From contig NZ_JAGIYY010000002.1 of the NCBI RefSeq assembly GCF_017813335.1, forward strand, positions 372,001 to 436,000: a stretch of 64,000 bases of DNA. The letters run 5' to 3'. This document shows positions 16,017-25,434 of the stretch, piece after piece. How positions within the stretch are numbered: the first letter of the stretch is position 1; each line of letters opens with the position of its first letter. The stretch is from Tianweitania sediminis (GTDB lineage: Bacteria; Pseudomonadota; Alphaproteobacteria; Rhizobiales; Rhizobiaceae). The position numbers were made by a program, and so were the translations under genes. Under the pieces are notes generated by a model. That model did no database searches. It was given only the letters and a program-made list of their open reading frames with translations, and was not told where the DNA came from.

Positions 16017-17945
16017 GTGAAACGCTTTCTTCTCCTGTGCTTGTTGCTTGCTTTCGGCATCGTGGGCGCACGGGCAGCGGAAGAGATCCGCTCCTTTGAC
16101 GTGCGGATTGACCTGGATGCTGATGCGACACTGCTGGTAACGGAGCAGATCGAGGTGAACGTCGAGGGCAGGGCAATCTCGCGGGGTATCTTCCGCGACA
16201 TTCCGCTGCGCTATGAGGATGCGTCCGGGAAGACGCGCGAAGTGGAACTGGACGTTCGTTCCGTCACCCGCAATGGCGCTGCCGAGCCTTATGAGGTGAC
16301 GCGCGGCTCAGGCGTGCAACGCATCCGCATCGGCAACCCGGATGTCCGTCTGCCGCGAGGCATCCACCGCTACACCATTACCTATGAAACCAGGCGCCAG
16401 ATCCGCTATTTCGCCGATCATGACGAGCTCTACTGGAACGTCACGGGCAACGCCTGGGATTTCCCGATCCTGCGCGCCGAAGCGGAAATCCGGCTGCCCC
16501 CCGGCGGAAAAGCCAGCGATGTCACCTTCTTCACGGGTGCCTACGGATCTACCGGAAAGGCCGCACGGGCCCAGATCCTGCAGGACGGCCGCATCGTCGT
16601 TGCCCGCACCACGCAGCCGCTTGGCGTGCGGGAAGGCCTCACGATTGCCGTTGCGTTTCCGAAGGGCGTGGTTGCTCCGCCAAGCGCGGAAGACGAGCGC
16701 GCAGATTGGCGCCGAGACAATCTTGGCTGGATCGTCGGCGCCGTTGGCCTGGCGACGGTGCTGGCGTTCTACCTGTGGGCCTGGAACCGGGTCGGGCGCG
16801 ATCCTCCTGGAGACGTGGTGGTGCCACGTTGGGATGCGCCGAAGGGTGTGACGCCCGCGCTCGCCAACTACATCGACCAGCGCGGGTTCAAAGGACAGGG
16901 CTGGGATGCCTTCGCTGCCGCCGTGCTGGATCTTGCCGTGAAGGGCCACGTCGTTCTGGAGGAACTGGACGACACCGTCACCATCCGTCGGGTCGGCGAT
17001 GGTGTTCCGCGAGATCTCGGCGTCGGCAGCCGGGCCATCCTGTCGTTCTTCCCCAACGACGGAGACACTCTGCGCGTCGACAAGGCCAATGGCGTGTCCG
17101 TTCAGGCGGCCGGAAAGCTGTTCCGCTCCGCCCTGGAACGGGAACACCGGCATCGCTTCTACAAGCACAATCCCTTGTACCTGCTTGGCGGTGCCTGCTT
17201 GTCGCTGCTGGTGGTCGTCTTCACGCTTGGCTTGTCCGGCTTTTCGGAAGAAGCGCTTGCAGGCGCCGTGGGTGCCGTCCTGCCGGGCATCGTGATTGCC
17301 ATCTTTGCCGTGAACATCGGCCGCAAGCTCCTCCGGGCGCGAACGCTTCGGGAGCGGATCAGCGCAATTCTTCTTGCTGGCTTTGTGGGCTTCATGTCGC
17401 TGAGTGCCATCGGCGGTGTGACCGCGCTCCTGACAGAACTGAACTTCAACCCGCAGGTCCTTGCTGTTGTTGGCGGTTTGGCGATCGCAAACGTCACGTT
17501 TTTTTACCTGATGGGGGCGCCGACGCCGCTCGGACAAAAGCGATCCGCCGAGATCGCGGGGTTGAAGCAATATCTCACCCTGGCCGAAGCCGAGCGCATG
17601 AACATGCAAGGCGCGCCGGCGATGTCGCCGCGCCACTTCGAAACGCTGCTGCCCTATGCTGTCGCGTTGGGCGTGGAGAAACCCTGGTCGCGTGCCTTCG
17701 ACGGCTGGCTGGCTGCCGCGGTGGCCGCGGGAACAGCCACCGCCTACGCCGGGCCCGGCTGGTACCATGGCGACCGACCCTTTAGCCCGAGCGGAATGGG
17801 GTCCGACCTCGGCAGCCTCGCCGGATCTTTGTCAAACAGCTTCACGGCCTCCTTGCCGGTTGCGAAAAGCTCGTCTTCCGGCTTTTCGGGCGGCGGCGGC
17901 TTTTCCGGCGGCGGCGGCGGCGGCGGCGGTGGCGGCGGCTGGTAA
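16017..17945 (+). CDS. DUF2207 membrane protein with polyglycine tail
   Basis: A 642-residue exported membrane protein. Residues 1-20 are a signal peptide ([19 protein letters not shown]), residues about 21-225 form the outward DUF2207 domain ([26 protein letters not shown]), a first helix runs near 237-257 and further helices near 382-410, 420-440, 460-480 and 483-500. The C-terminus is a Ser-rich stretch then a run of glycines ending in GGW, typical of this family. The start is a GTG at 16017 since the upstream in-frame sequence lies inside lemA. It is paired with lemA and separates glyQ from glyS. Its function is unknown. Confidence 0.9.
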   Translation: MKRFLLLCLLLAFGIVGARAAEEIRSFDVRIDLDADATLLVTEQIEVNVEGRAISRGIFRDIPLRYEDASGKTREVELDVRSVTRNGAAEPYEVTRGSGVQRIRIGNPDVRLPRGIHRYTITYETRRQIRYFADHDELYWNVTGNAWDFPILRAEAEIRLPPGGKASDVTFFTGAYGSTGKAARAQILQDGRIVVARTTQPLGVREGLTIAVAFPKGVVAPPSAEDERADWRRDNLGWIVGAVGLATVLAFYLWAWNRVGRDPPGDVVVPRWDAPKGVTPALANYIDQRGFKGQGWDAFAAAVLDLAVKGHVVLEELDDTVTIRRVGDGVPRDLGVGSRAILSFFPNDGDTLRVDKANGVSVQAAGKLFRSALEREHRHRFYKHNPLYLLGGACLSLLVVVFTLGLSGFSEEALAGAVGAVLPGIVIAIFAVNIGRKLLRARTLRERISAILLAGFVGFMSLSAIGGVTALLTELNFNPQVLAVVGGLAIANVTFFYLMGAPTPLGQKRSAEIAGLKQYLTLAEAERMNMQGAPAMSPRHFETLLPYAVALGVEKPWSRAFDGWLAAAVAAGTATAYAGPGWYHGDRPFSPSGMGSDLGSLAGSLSNSFTASLPVAKSSSSGFSGGGGFSGGGGGGGGGGGW

Positions 17946-18076
17946 GCCACTGCCGTTCCCCGGTTCTCGGCTACCGACCACGGTTCAACCGCCGGCCAGA
18001 CACAAAACGGCTTCGCATCTTCGCTCCAATTGCTTTACAGGCAGCGCAGCGACTTCAAGCCCATAGCGACTGCACC

Positions 18077-20206
18077 ATGCCTGACCTCCTTCTCGAACTG
18101 CGCTCCGAAGAAATCCCTGCCCGCATGCAACGCAAGGCGGCCGGCGATCTTCGCAAGATGATCACGGACGGGCTGGTGGAAGCCGGGCTCACTTATGAAG
18201 GGGCGCAGGAGTACTGGACGCCCCGCAGGCTGACGCTGGACATCCGCGGGCTCAACGCGCGGTCGAAGGATGTGCGCGAGGAGATCAAGGGGCCAAGCGT
18301 GTCCGCTCCGGAGGCCGCAATACAGGGCTTCCTGCGCAAGGCCGGCCTGAGCGACATCGCCCAAGCCCACAGGCATGCGGATCCAAAGAAGGGCGAGTTC
18401 TACGTTGCCCACCTCGTGAAGCCGGGCCGCAGCGCCGAAGAGATCGTGGCTGAGCTTGTGCCTGCCGTGATACGCGCCTTTCCCTGGCCGAAGTCGATGC
18501 GCTGGGGCAGGGCGTCGGCGCAGCCGGGTTCCTTGCGCTGGGTTCGGCCGCTGCAATCGATCCTGTGCACCTTCGGCCCTGAAACCGGCGGCGAGCCGGA
18601 GGTGATCGACATCGAAGTGGATGGCATCCGTTCCGGCAACGTGACCTACGGCCACCGCTTCCATGCGCCGGATGCGATCACGGTGAAGCGCTTCGACGAT
18701 TATGTCGCAAAGCTCGAAGCCGCCAGGGTTGTGCTGGATGCCGAGCGGCGCAAGGCGATCATCCGCGACGATGCCAAGAACATCGCGTTCGCCAACGGAC
18801 TGGAACTGGTGGAAGACGACGCGCTGCTTGAAGAAGTGTCCGGCCTCGTGGAATGGCCGGTGGTTCTGATGGGGAGCTTTGAGGAAGAATATCTCCAGAT
18901 CCCCGCAGAGGTGATCCAGCTCACCATCCGTGCCAACCAGAAGTGCTTTGTCACGCGGCCCGCCGGCGGAAACCCTGATGGTGGCGTATCCAACCGCTTC
19001 ATCCTGACTGCCAACATCGAGGCGAGCGACGGCGGTGCCGAGATCGTGCATGGCAATGGCAAGGTGGTGCGAGCTCGCTTGTCGGATGCGCTTTACTTCT
19101 GGAACACCGATCAGGCCGATCTGCCGGACCGCGCGGGGCTGACGGAGGCGGGCGAAACGTTCGGCCTCGATCTTTCCAAGCCGCTCGACCAGCGCATGGC
19201 CCGGCTCCACCGGCTCGGCGTCACCTTCCATGCCAAGCTTGGCACGCAGGGTGAGCGCGTTCAGCGCATCGCCAAGCTGGCGGAGGACCTGGCGCCGGTG
19301 GTCGGGGCCGATCCGCAATTGGCCAGGCGCGCGGCAGTGCTGGCCAAGGCTGATCTGCCCACGGAGGTGGTTGGCGAGTTCCCGGAGCTGCAGGGCGTCA
19401 TCGGGCGCAAATACGCCCTCCTGCAGGGCGAGCACCCCTCGGTCGCCGCAGCCTTGGAGGAACACTACAAGCCGCAAGGACCTTCCGATCGCGTGCCGAC
19501 GGATCCGGTTTCGGTGACCGTTGCCCTGGCCGACAAGTTCGACACGCTGGTGGGTTTCTGGGCCATCGACGAGAAGCCCACGGGCTCCAAGGACCCCTAC
19601 GCGCTACGCCGTGCTGCCCTGGGCGTGATCCGCATCCTGGTGGAAAACGGGATTCAGATGCCGCTAGCGTCCCATGTGAACGCCGACCTCCTGTCCTTCT
19701 TCCACGACCGCCTCAAGGTCTACCTCCGCGATCGCGGTGCCCGGCACGACCTCATCGATGCCGTGCTAGCCACGGATACGGCGAATGACGACCTCCTTCT
19801 GATCGTGCGACGCGTGGAAGCTTTGGGTTCGTTCCTGGAAACGGACGATGGCAAGAACCTCCTAGCTGGCACCAAGCGCGCCGCCAACATTCTAGCTGCC
19901 GAGGAAAAGAAGGGGACAACGGTCGCCGAGGCTGTTGAGCCCGCCCGCTTCGCTGCCGAGCAGGAACGCAGCCTCTTTGCGGCGGTGAATCAGGCTGAGA
20001 AGGAAGCAGCGCAAGCCGTTGAGAGGCAGGACTTTTCCGCCGCCATGGCGGCGCTTAGTCGTTTGCGCGAGCCGGTCGATGCCTTTTTTGACACCGTGCT
20101 GGTGAATGATGAGGACGCGGTGATCCGGGCAAACCGCTTGGCGCTGCTCCAGCGGATCCGTGCCACAACGAGCACTGTTGCGGACTTTTCGAGAATTGGC
20201 GGCTGA
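18077..20206 (+). CDS. glyS: Glycine--tRNA ligase beta subunit
   Basis: A 709-residue beta chain that carries the tRNA-binding and anticodon-recognition parts of GlyRS. The N-terminus [18 protein letters not shown] is diagnostic, and the HD-like region and C-terminal DALR-type anticodon domain (about 600-700, [22 protein letters not shown]) are complete. The stop is 17 bases from the stop of a convergent gene. It follows the DUF2207 gene after 131 bases with no obvious terminator, so it could be read from the glyQ promoter. Confidence 0.97.
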   Translation: MPDLLLELRSEEIPARMQRKAAGDLRKMITDGLVEAGLTYEGAQEYWTPRRLTLDIRGLNARSKDVREEIKGPSVSAPEAAIQGFLRKAGLSDIAQAHRHADPKKGEFYVAHLVKPGRSAEEIVAELVPAVIRAFPWPKSMRWGRASAQPGSLRWVRPLQSILCTFGPETGGEPEVIDIEVDGIRSGNVTYGHRFHAPDAITVKRFDDYVAKLEAARVVLDAERRKAIIRDDAKNIAFANGLELVEDDALLEEVSGLVEWPVVLMGSFEEEYLQIPAEVIQLTIRANQKCFVTRPAGGNPDGGVSNRFILTANIEASDGGAEIVHGNGKVVRARLSDALYFWNTDQADLPDRAGLTEAGETFGLDLSKPLDQRMARLHRLGVTFHAKLGTQGERVQRIAKLAEDLAPVVGADPQLARRAAVLAKADLPTEVVGEFPELQGVIGRKYALLQGEHPSVAAALEEHYKPQGPSDRVPTDPVSVTVALADKFDTLVGFWAIDEKPTGSKDPYALRRAALGVIRILVENGIQMPLASHVNADLLSFFHDRLKVYLRDRGARHDLIDAVLATDTANDDLLLIVRRVEALGSFLETDDGKNLLAGTKRAANILAAEEKKGTTVAEAVEPARFAAEQERSLFAAVNQAEKEAAQAVERQDFSAAMAALSRLREPVDAFFDTVLVNDEDAVIRANRLALLQRIRATTSTVADFSRIGG

Positions 20207-20223
20207 TCGCCGGCGGCTTCCCC

Positions 20224-20664
20224 TTACAGGGGGCGGTTGGCGCTGGGGGAAACCGGCTGCACGGCAACGGGTTCAGGCACGCTGCCTGACCGGGCAGGAG
20301 CATCCAAATCGTCCGGGGAGCCGGCTGCTTCCTGCTGCTCGACGAGGTCGTCGTTGTTTGAGGGTGGTGCGCTGCGCGCTGGCGGCGGAACGGATGCTTC
20401 CGGTGATTGTGAAACCGGCTGGCTTCGCACCTCACCGGTGCCACCATCGATGATCATCGGCGCGCCATAGCGTTTGCGCGGCTTGGTGTCGGCGGACGCG
20501 ATGTCGTCCTCTTTGTCGTCGCCGGAGCGTGCGCTTGCGAAGTCTGGTGTTCCGAGCCTGATCACCGAGGGGGTTGTTTTCGGTAAGGGCAAGACAATAA
20601 CCGAGGACGCGAGGGCCGGGCCCGTGAAGGCCATGCAACCAAAAATCAGCAGCAATGAACGCAT
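20224..20664 (-). CDS. Secreted proline/serine-rich protein, unknown function
   Basis: A 146-residue protein with a clear signal peptide (MRSLLLIFGCMAFTGPALAS, cleavage near residue 20) and a low-complexity body rich in Pro, Ser, Asp and Glu. No catalytic motif or named domain is recognised. AAGGAG stands 6 bases ahead of the ATG at 20664, which decides this start over longer options. It is convergent with glyS and divergent from the tsaC gene. Probably periplasmic and poorly structured. Confidence 0.7.
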   Translation of the reverse strand: MRSLLLIFGCMAFTGPALASSVIVLPLPKTTPSVIRLGTPDFASARSGDDKEDDIASADTKPRKRYGAPMIIDGGTGEVRSQPVSQSPEASVPPPARSAPPSNNDDLVEQQEAAGSPDDLDAPARSGSVPEPVAVQPVSPSANRPL

Positions 20665-20755
20665 CGGGAACTCCTTGCTCGCGGACCACACCGTTCGATA
20701 ACAGCAAAGAGTTACCAACGCCCTCTCTGGGCCGCAGGCAATTGAGGATTTTCGA

Positions 20756-21715
20756 ATGACAGGCTCCGTCCCTGCCGACCCGCTTCAACGCGCCGTGGAT
20801 GCGCTCCGGCGCGGCGGGATCGTCGCCGTGCCGACGGAAACCGTTTACGGTCTTGCCGCTGATGCAACCGACGGCCAGGCGGTGGCGCGGGTCTTCGAAG
20901 CAAAGGGGAGGCCGCAGTTCAACCCGCTGATCGTTCATGTCGCCGATCGCGCCATGGCAGACCAGATCGCAGCGTTCGACGCGCTGTCGGCCGCCCTGGC
21001 TGATCGCTTCTGGCCCGGCCCGTTGACGCTGGTTCTTCCCCTTAAGGAAGATACCGCCATCCATCCGCTCGTGACAGCCGGGTTGACGACAGTGGCCCTG
21101 CGCATGCCGCAAGGGCCGGCGCTGGAGGTCATGTCCAAGCTTCAGCGGCCGATCGCGGCTCCCAGTGCCAACACATCAGGCCGCATCAGCCCGACAAGTG
21201 CTCAGGCGGTGCACGACGACCTTGGCACGAAACTCGACTTCATCCTGGATGGTGGGCCGACGCAGGTTGGGCTGGAATCCACCATCGTCAAGGTGGAGGG
21301 TGGAACGATCAGGTTGTTGCGACCGGGCGGGATCACCGCCGAAGAGATTGAAAAAGCAGTCGGGCAAACCGTCACAAGCGCCGGCGCCCGCCCAGCGATC
21401 GAAGCGCCGGGCATGCTAGCCTCCCATTATGCACCCGCGGCCGCCGTGCGGCTGGAAGCGGAGGCGCTGCAGCCGGGCGAAGCGCTGCTTGCCTTCGGCA
21501 ACAGCCGGATTGCCGGTGCCGATGCCGCCCTGGCGGTTCGCAACCTTTCCCCGTCCGGAGATCTTCGAGAAGCCGCGGCGAACCTTTACGCCCACCTCCA
21601 GGCGCTTGATCGGTGCGGAGCCGGGATGATCGCGGTAGAAACCATTCCGCACCACGGGCTCGGCGTGGCGATCAATGATCGTTTGAGCCGGGCCGCGGCA
21701 CCGCGAGGCAAGTAG
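20756..21715 (+). CDS. tsaC: L-threonylcarbamoyladenylate synthase (Sua5/YrdC family)
   Basis: A 319-residue Sua5-type enzyme that makes threonylcarbamoyl-AMP for the t6A37 modification of ANN-decoding tRNAs. The N-terminal YrdC domain (about 8-195) holds VPTETVYGLAADAT, PLIVHV and SANTSGRISPTSA; the C-terminal Sua5 domain includes the SHYAPAAAVRL motif. Having both domains makes it the long Sua5 form and not the short TsaC form. Confidence 0.95.
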   Translation: MTGSVPADPLQRAVDALRRGGIVAVPTETVYGLAADATDGQAVARVFEAKGRPQFNPLIVHVADRAMADQIAAFDALSAALADRFWPGPLTLVLPLKEDTAIHPLVTAGLTTVALRMPQGPALEVMSKLQRPIAAPSANTSGRISPTSAQAVHDDLGTKLDFILDGGPTQVGLESTIVKVEGGTIRLLRPGGITAEEIEKAVGQTVTSAGARPAIEAPGMLASHYAPAAAVRLEAEALQPGEALLAFGNSRIAGADAALAVRNLSPSGDLREAAANLYAHLQALDRCGAGMIAVETIPHHGLGVAINDRLSRAAAPRGK

Positions 21716-21919
21716 AAGCGAAGCATCAACGACTTGGCAATCTTGCTTTCTGCTTTATGCATCCGGGTTGCAAACCGATAACCATCGTTCCATCCGAATT
21801 TGCTTAACCCAACTTCTTAAGTGCGCCGGTAAGGAGCCGCGCTTAGCTTCCCGTTCAACGAGGCCGGAACACCGGTCCGAAAGCTGGAAACAGCTCTCAG
21901 GAAGAACAGGAAGACAGGC

Positions 21920-22486
21920 ATGATGAACATCGGATTGAAGCCGGTCTGGGCGGGCAGCGACATGCGCCTCGATCCTTTCCGCTTGCCACAAGTGGTGACC
22001 TACGCAACATCGGACGAGCAGGGCGACGTCCTGTTCACGATCGACAAGCGTGGCGCTGTGATCAAGCGCTGGCTTGAGCGCAGCGGCTTGCCAGTGACCA
22101 TTGCCTTGCCGGCGCGTGCCTTTCAGGGCGTGGCGGCGCGGGCGCTTGAAGATGACACCGGCCATGTCACGGTGACGCTGGAATTGCACCATGCCGACCC
22201 GCAGCTTTCGGTTCCGCTGCTGGTTGCCCACGACCTGGATGACGTGGCGGCGGATTGGCGCGCATGGGCGGAAGCCTACAACCTGCCGATGCTGCTTGTC
22301 GAAGCCGATGGCGTCGCCCGCACGCTTGAGGATACGATCGGCGGGGTCAAGGCAGGCCCTGCCAAGCCGCGCCGCAAACGCTCCTCATCGGCGCCGCGTC
22401 GCCCGCGGTTCCTAGCGCGCCGCAAGTCCGGCGATCTTGGATTGCGGCTTGTGGTGGACGGCGAGGAAATCATCGCCCGCACGTAG
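21920..22486 (+). CDS. DUF6101 family protein
   Basis: A 188-residue protein that I match to DUF6101 of Hyphomicrobiales from the start (VWAGSDMRLDPFRLPQVVTY), the GAVIKRW block and a basic tail rich in Arg and Ser (about 145-170). No catalytic motif or membrane helix is visible. AGGAAG precedes the ATG-ATG start. The 204 bases before it hold no recognisable gene. It converges with ubiA, with 14 bases between stops. Confidence 0.75.
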   Translation: MMNIGLKPVWAGSDMRLDPFRLPQVVTYATSDEQGDVLFTIDKRGAVIKRWLERSGLPVTIALPARAFQGVAARALEDDTGHVTVTLELHHADPQLSVPLLVAHDLDDVAADWRAWAEAYNLPMLLVEADGVARTLEDTIGGVKAGPAKPRRKRSSSAPRRPRFLARRKSGDLGLRLVVDGEEIIART

Positions 22487-22500
22487 AAAGAGGTAGCGGG

Positions 22501-23484
22501 TCACACATAGATGCGCAGGGTGGCCCAGATGCCACCTGCCATCAGGCCGATGAATATCAGCCAGCCGACCGTCGAGTTCGACTTGAACAATCTGAGGCAC
22601 TGATCCGGATCGTCGATGTCGAGCACCCGGATCTGCCGCATCATGTGAACGGCGGCGGCGACGAGGCCGGCCATGGCCGGAAGGGGCACCTGGGCGGAAG
22701 CAAAAGCCGACGCAATCAAAACCAGCGCCCCGCCGTAGAGGTAGATCAGCCACTGCTTCGTGCGGTCGCCGAACAAGCGAGCCGTGGAGCGGACGCCAAC
22801 CAGCGCGTCGTCTTCCTTGTCCTGGTGGGCATACAGCGTGTCATAGCCGATCGTCCAAAGAACGGCGCCTGCGTTAAGCAGCAAGGGTGCGGCGTCGAGC
22901 CGTCCGAAGGCTCCAGCCCACCCCATCAGCGCACCCCAGGAAAAGGCAAAGCCCAGAAAAAGCTGCGGCCAATCCGTAACGCGCTTCATGAAGGGATAGA
23001 TCGCGACCGGGATCAGCGCGCAAAGGCCGACCACAATCGCAAAGCTATTGAACTGCAGAAGCACGGCCAGCCCGACCAGCGCCTGAAGCACCAGGAAGAA
23101 CCAGGCCTGCTTCTTGGAAACCTGCCCGGAAGGAAGCGGCCGCGACCGGGTGCGATCGACCTTCTCGTCGATGCGGACATCCACGATGTCGTTATAGGTG
23201 CAACCGGCACCACGCATTGCGATCGAGCCGACAAGAAACAAAAGAAGATGCCAGGGTGAGGGCAGCACGCTGGCGAGCGGATCGCCGGCCCGGGCGCCCG
23301 CTGCCGCCGCCATCGCGGCTGACCACCAGCAAGGCCAAAGCAGAAGCCACCAGCCGATGGGGCGGTCCCATCGAGCCAACTGCGCATAGGGCCAAAGCCC
23401 GCGCGGAAGCAGCCGGTACACCCAATGGCCGCTCGGCGCATCCTTGACGCGCCCGCGCACGCCGGTGGTTTGAATGGTTTCCAT
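22501..23484 (-). CDS. ubiA: 4-hydroxybenzoate octaprenyltransferase
   Basis: A 327-residue integral membrane prenyltransferase that attaches the polyprenyl chain to 4-hydroxybenzoate in ubiquinone synthesis. The two Asp-rich substrate motifs are NDIVDVRIDEKVDRTRSRPL (98-117) and the later YDTLYAHQDKEDD. Eight or nine hydrophobic helices are seen. The start METIQTTG at 23484 is chosen over an upstream TTG, which only adds 12 residues. The polyprenyl donor would come from the synthase at 10.1 kb. Confidence 0.95.
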   Translation of the reverse strand: METIQTTGVRGRVKDAPSGHWVYRLLPRGLWPYAQLARWDRPIGWWLLLWPCWWSAAMAAAAGARAGDPLASVLPSPWHLLLFLVGSIAMRGAGCTYNDIVDVRIDEKVDRTRSRPLPSGQVSKKQAWFFLVLQALVGLAVLLQFNSFAIVVGLCALIPVAIYPFMKRVTDWPQLFLGFAFSWGALMGWAGAFGRLDAAPLLLNAGAVLWTIGYDTLYAHQDKEDDALVGVRSTARLFGDRTKQWLIYLYGGALVLIASAFASAQVPLPAMAGLVAAAVHMMRQIRVLDIDDPDQCLRLFKSNSTVGWLIFIGLMAGGIWATLRIYV

Positions 23485-23859
23485 GGGGATTCGAGTGGCA
23501 GGGGCAGGCTTGAGCGTCAAGGGACTTGATGTGAGGGCGACGGACGTACCTTTGCACGCAGAATTGCAGGAGGTCAGTTTGGGCTATGCTACCGTGAGTG
23601 AGTTTTGCTCAAACATCGCGAAGTACCCCTGATGAAGTAACTGCGGAGCGAACGGAGTTGGTGGATACCCGGCAGAACAGCGAGGCGGCTGTTGTTTTGC
23701 CTTTGTCCGATGGGGAGGCATACAGGAAACGCTGGTGGCGGCGACGCGCAATCGCGCGAGATTGCGTCCTGCCGTTTCCTCGACGAGCGCTAGCCACCTT
23801 GCCTTTGCCGGCTGTCGCCTCTAGGCCCAACCGTATATTTCCTGCGGGCTTGATAGCAA
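23485..23859. other. 375-base gap between ubiA and purD with an extended hairpin
   Basis: No convincing gene is seen; the open frames here lack family features and overlap the purD start. The notable content is an imperfect stem-loop at 23724-23780: an 8-bp perfect outer stem (23724-23731 with 23773-23780) and a 7-bp inner stem (23747-23753 with 23760-23766) closed by GCGCGA. It lies 80 bases ahead of purD and has no T-run, so it looks like a leader structure and not a terminator. A possible -10 (TATATT) occurs near 23833. Confidence 0.5.
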
Positions 23860-25119
23860 ATGAACGTTCTCCTGATTGGCTCCGGTGGCCGTGAACACGC
23901 ATTGGCCTGGAAGCTTGGGGCTTCGCCGAAGCTGACAAGGCTTTATGCCGCGCCGGGTAATCCCGGCATCGCCGATCATGCCGAACTTGTGGACCTGCGT
24001 GCCACGGATCATGCCGCGGTGGTGGCGTTCTGCCGCGAAAAGGCGGTGGAGCTTGTGGTTGTTGGTCCGGAAGCGCCGCTGGTGGACGGCCTTTCCGATG
24101 CCCTGCGCGAGGCTGGCATCAAGGTGTTCGGCCCGAGCAAGGCGGCTGCCCAACTGGAAGGGTCCAAGGGCTTCACCAAGGATCTTTGCGCTCGCTTTGA
24201 CATCCCAACAGCGGCTTACGGCCGCTTCAGAGATGCAGCCGAAGCGCGCGCTTACATCGAACAGCAAGGTGCTCCCATCGTCGTGAAGGCCGACGGGCTT
24301 GCGGCCGGCAAGGGCGTTACCGTGGCGATGACGACCGATGAAGCCCTGGCTGCGGTGGACGCTTGCTTCGACGGGAGCTTCGGCTCCGCCGGAGCGGAAC
24401 TGGTGGTGGAAGAGTATCTCGAAGGCGAGGAAGTCAGCTTCTTCTGCATTTGCGACGGACAAACGGCGGTGGCCTTCGGCGCCGCGCAAGATCACAAGCG
24501 CGTCGGCGATGGCGACACCGGGCCGAACACCGGGGGTATGGGCGCCTATTCCCCGGCGCCGGTCTTAACGCCTGACGTCGAACAGGCGGTGATGCGCGAC
24601 ATCATCGCGCCCACCTTGCGCGGCATGGCGGAAATCGGAGCGCCGTTCTCCGGAGTTCTGTTTGCCGGCCTGATGCTGACAAAAGACGGCCCCAAGCTTA
24701 TCGAATACAACGTTCGGTTCGGGGATCCGGAATGCCAGGTTCTGATGATGCGGCTTCACAGCGATCTTCTCGACCTGCTCCACGCCGCAGCCGATGGGCG
24801 GCTGGCCGAACAGGATCTGCGCTGGAGCGAGGACACGGCCCTGACCGTCGTGATGGCTGCGAACGGCTACCCAACCACTCCGCTGACGGGCACGGTGATC
24901 AAGGGAGTTGACCAGGCCGCAGGCGAGGGGGCCAAGGTGTTCCATGCCGGCACCGCGCTCAAGAACGGCGCGCTGGTCGCCGCAGGCGGGCGCGTGCTCA
25001 ACGTGACCGCCCGTGCCCCTACGGTGCGCGAAGCACAGGCAATAGCCTACGAAGCAGTTGATCGCATCGATTGGCCGCAAGGGTTCTGTCGACGCGATAT
25101 CGGCTGGCGCGCGCTTTAA
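23860..25119 (+). CDS. purD: Phosphoribosylamine--glycine ligase
   Basis: A 419-residue ATP-grasp enzyme for the second step of purine synthesis (glycinamide ribonucleotide synthetase). [19 protein letters not shown] at the N-terminus, [33 protein letters not shown] and the metal-binding [12 protein letters not shown] are all present. The gene ends in a TTAA that also contains the stop of the convergent 82-residue gene. Confidence 0.97.
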   Translation: MNVLLIGSGGREHALAWKLGASPKLTRLYAAPGNPGIADHAELVDLRATDHAAVVAFCREKAVELVVVGPEAPLVDGLSDALREAGIKVFGPSKAAAQLEGSKGFTKDLCARFDIPTAAYGRFRDAAEARAYIEQQGAPIVVKADGLAAGKGVTVAMTTDEALAAVDACFDGSFGSAGAELVVEEYLEGEEVSFFCICDGQTAVAFGAAQDHKRVGDGDTGPNTGGMGAYSPAPVLTPDVEQAVMRDIIAPTLRGMAEIGAPFSGVLFAGLMLTKDGPKLIEYNVRFGDPECQVLMMRLHSDLLDLLHAAADGRLAEQDLRWSEDTALTVVMAANGYPTTPLTGTVIKGVDQAAGEGAKVFHAGTALKNGALVAAGGRVLNVTARAPTVREAQAIAYEAVDRIDWPQGFCRRDIGWRAL

Positions 25120-25364
25120 CGGCGCGGCGGGATCGTCGGCAACAAGCCTGCCTCGTATGGATCGGGCGCAGGCTCGGTGGGCAGCGTGCCTTCCGCCATT
25201 CGCTTCTTGTGATGCGCAAGCGAGCACGCGGCAGAGCAAAGCAGGCCGCGATCGCACCAATAGGCGGCGCCATAATCGAGCCGCCCATGGTCCAGTGCGA
25301 AGTTCTCGTCTCCGTATGGCAGTCCGCATTCCACACAGTCGTAACGATCGGTTCGCGCGAGCAT
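25116..25364 (-). CDS. Small Cys-rich (putative zinc-binding) protein
   Basis: An 82-residue protein with five cysteines: CVEC at 10-13, then C37, C43 and C47 in a segment that ends in HHKKR. The CxxC plus C-x5-C-x3-C layout suggests one structural zinc site, as in treble-clef or ribbon folds. The tail is Pro-rich. The ATG at 25364 is chosen because AAGGGG lies 6 bases upstream, which longer options lack. Its stop overlaps that of purD in the shared TTAA, so the two convergent genes leave no room for a terminator. Function unknown. Confidence 0.65.
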   Translation of the reverse strand: MLARTDRYDCVECGLPYGDENFALDHGRLDYGAAYWCDRGLLCSAACSLAHHKKRMAEGTLPTEPAPDPYEAGLLPTIPPRR

Positions 25365-25434
25365 GGCAGGCCCCTTCATTTCGATGGCGACTTGTTCTAG
25401 CACGAAGCAGAGCAGTCAGCCGAAGAGGTCATTC

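Noticed and set aside
16308-17768. A 486-codon open frame antisense to the DUF2207 gene
   Set aside because: Composition typical of antisense frames in GC-rich DNA; no motif recognised.
17886-17942. GGC repeat encoding polyglycine at the end of the DUF2207 gene
   Set aside because: Looks like a simple repeat but is the normal low-complexity tail of this protein family, so it is not reported as a separate repeat element.
23598-23894. A 98-codon frame upstream of purD
   Set aside because: No family features and no ribosome binding site; it overlaps the purD start. The hairpin in this stretch seems the more real feature.
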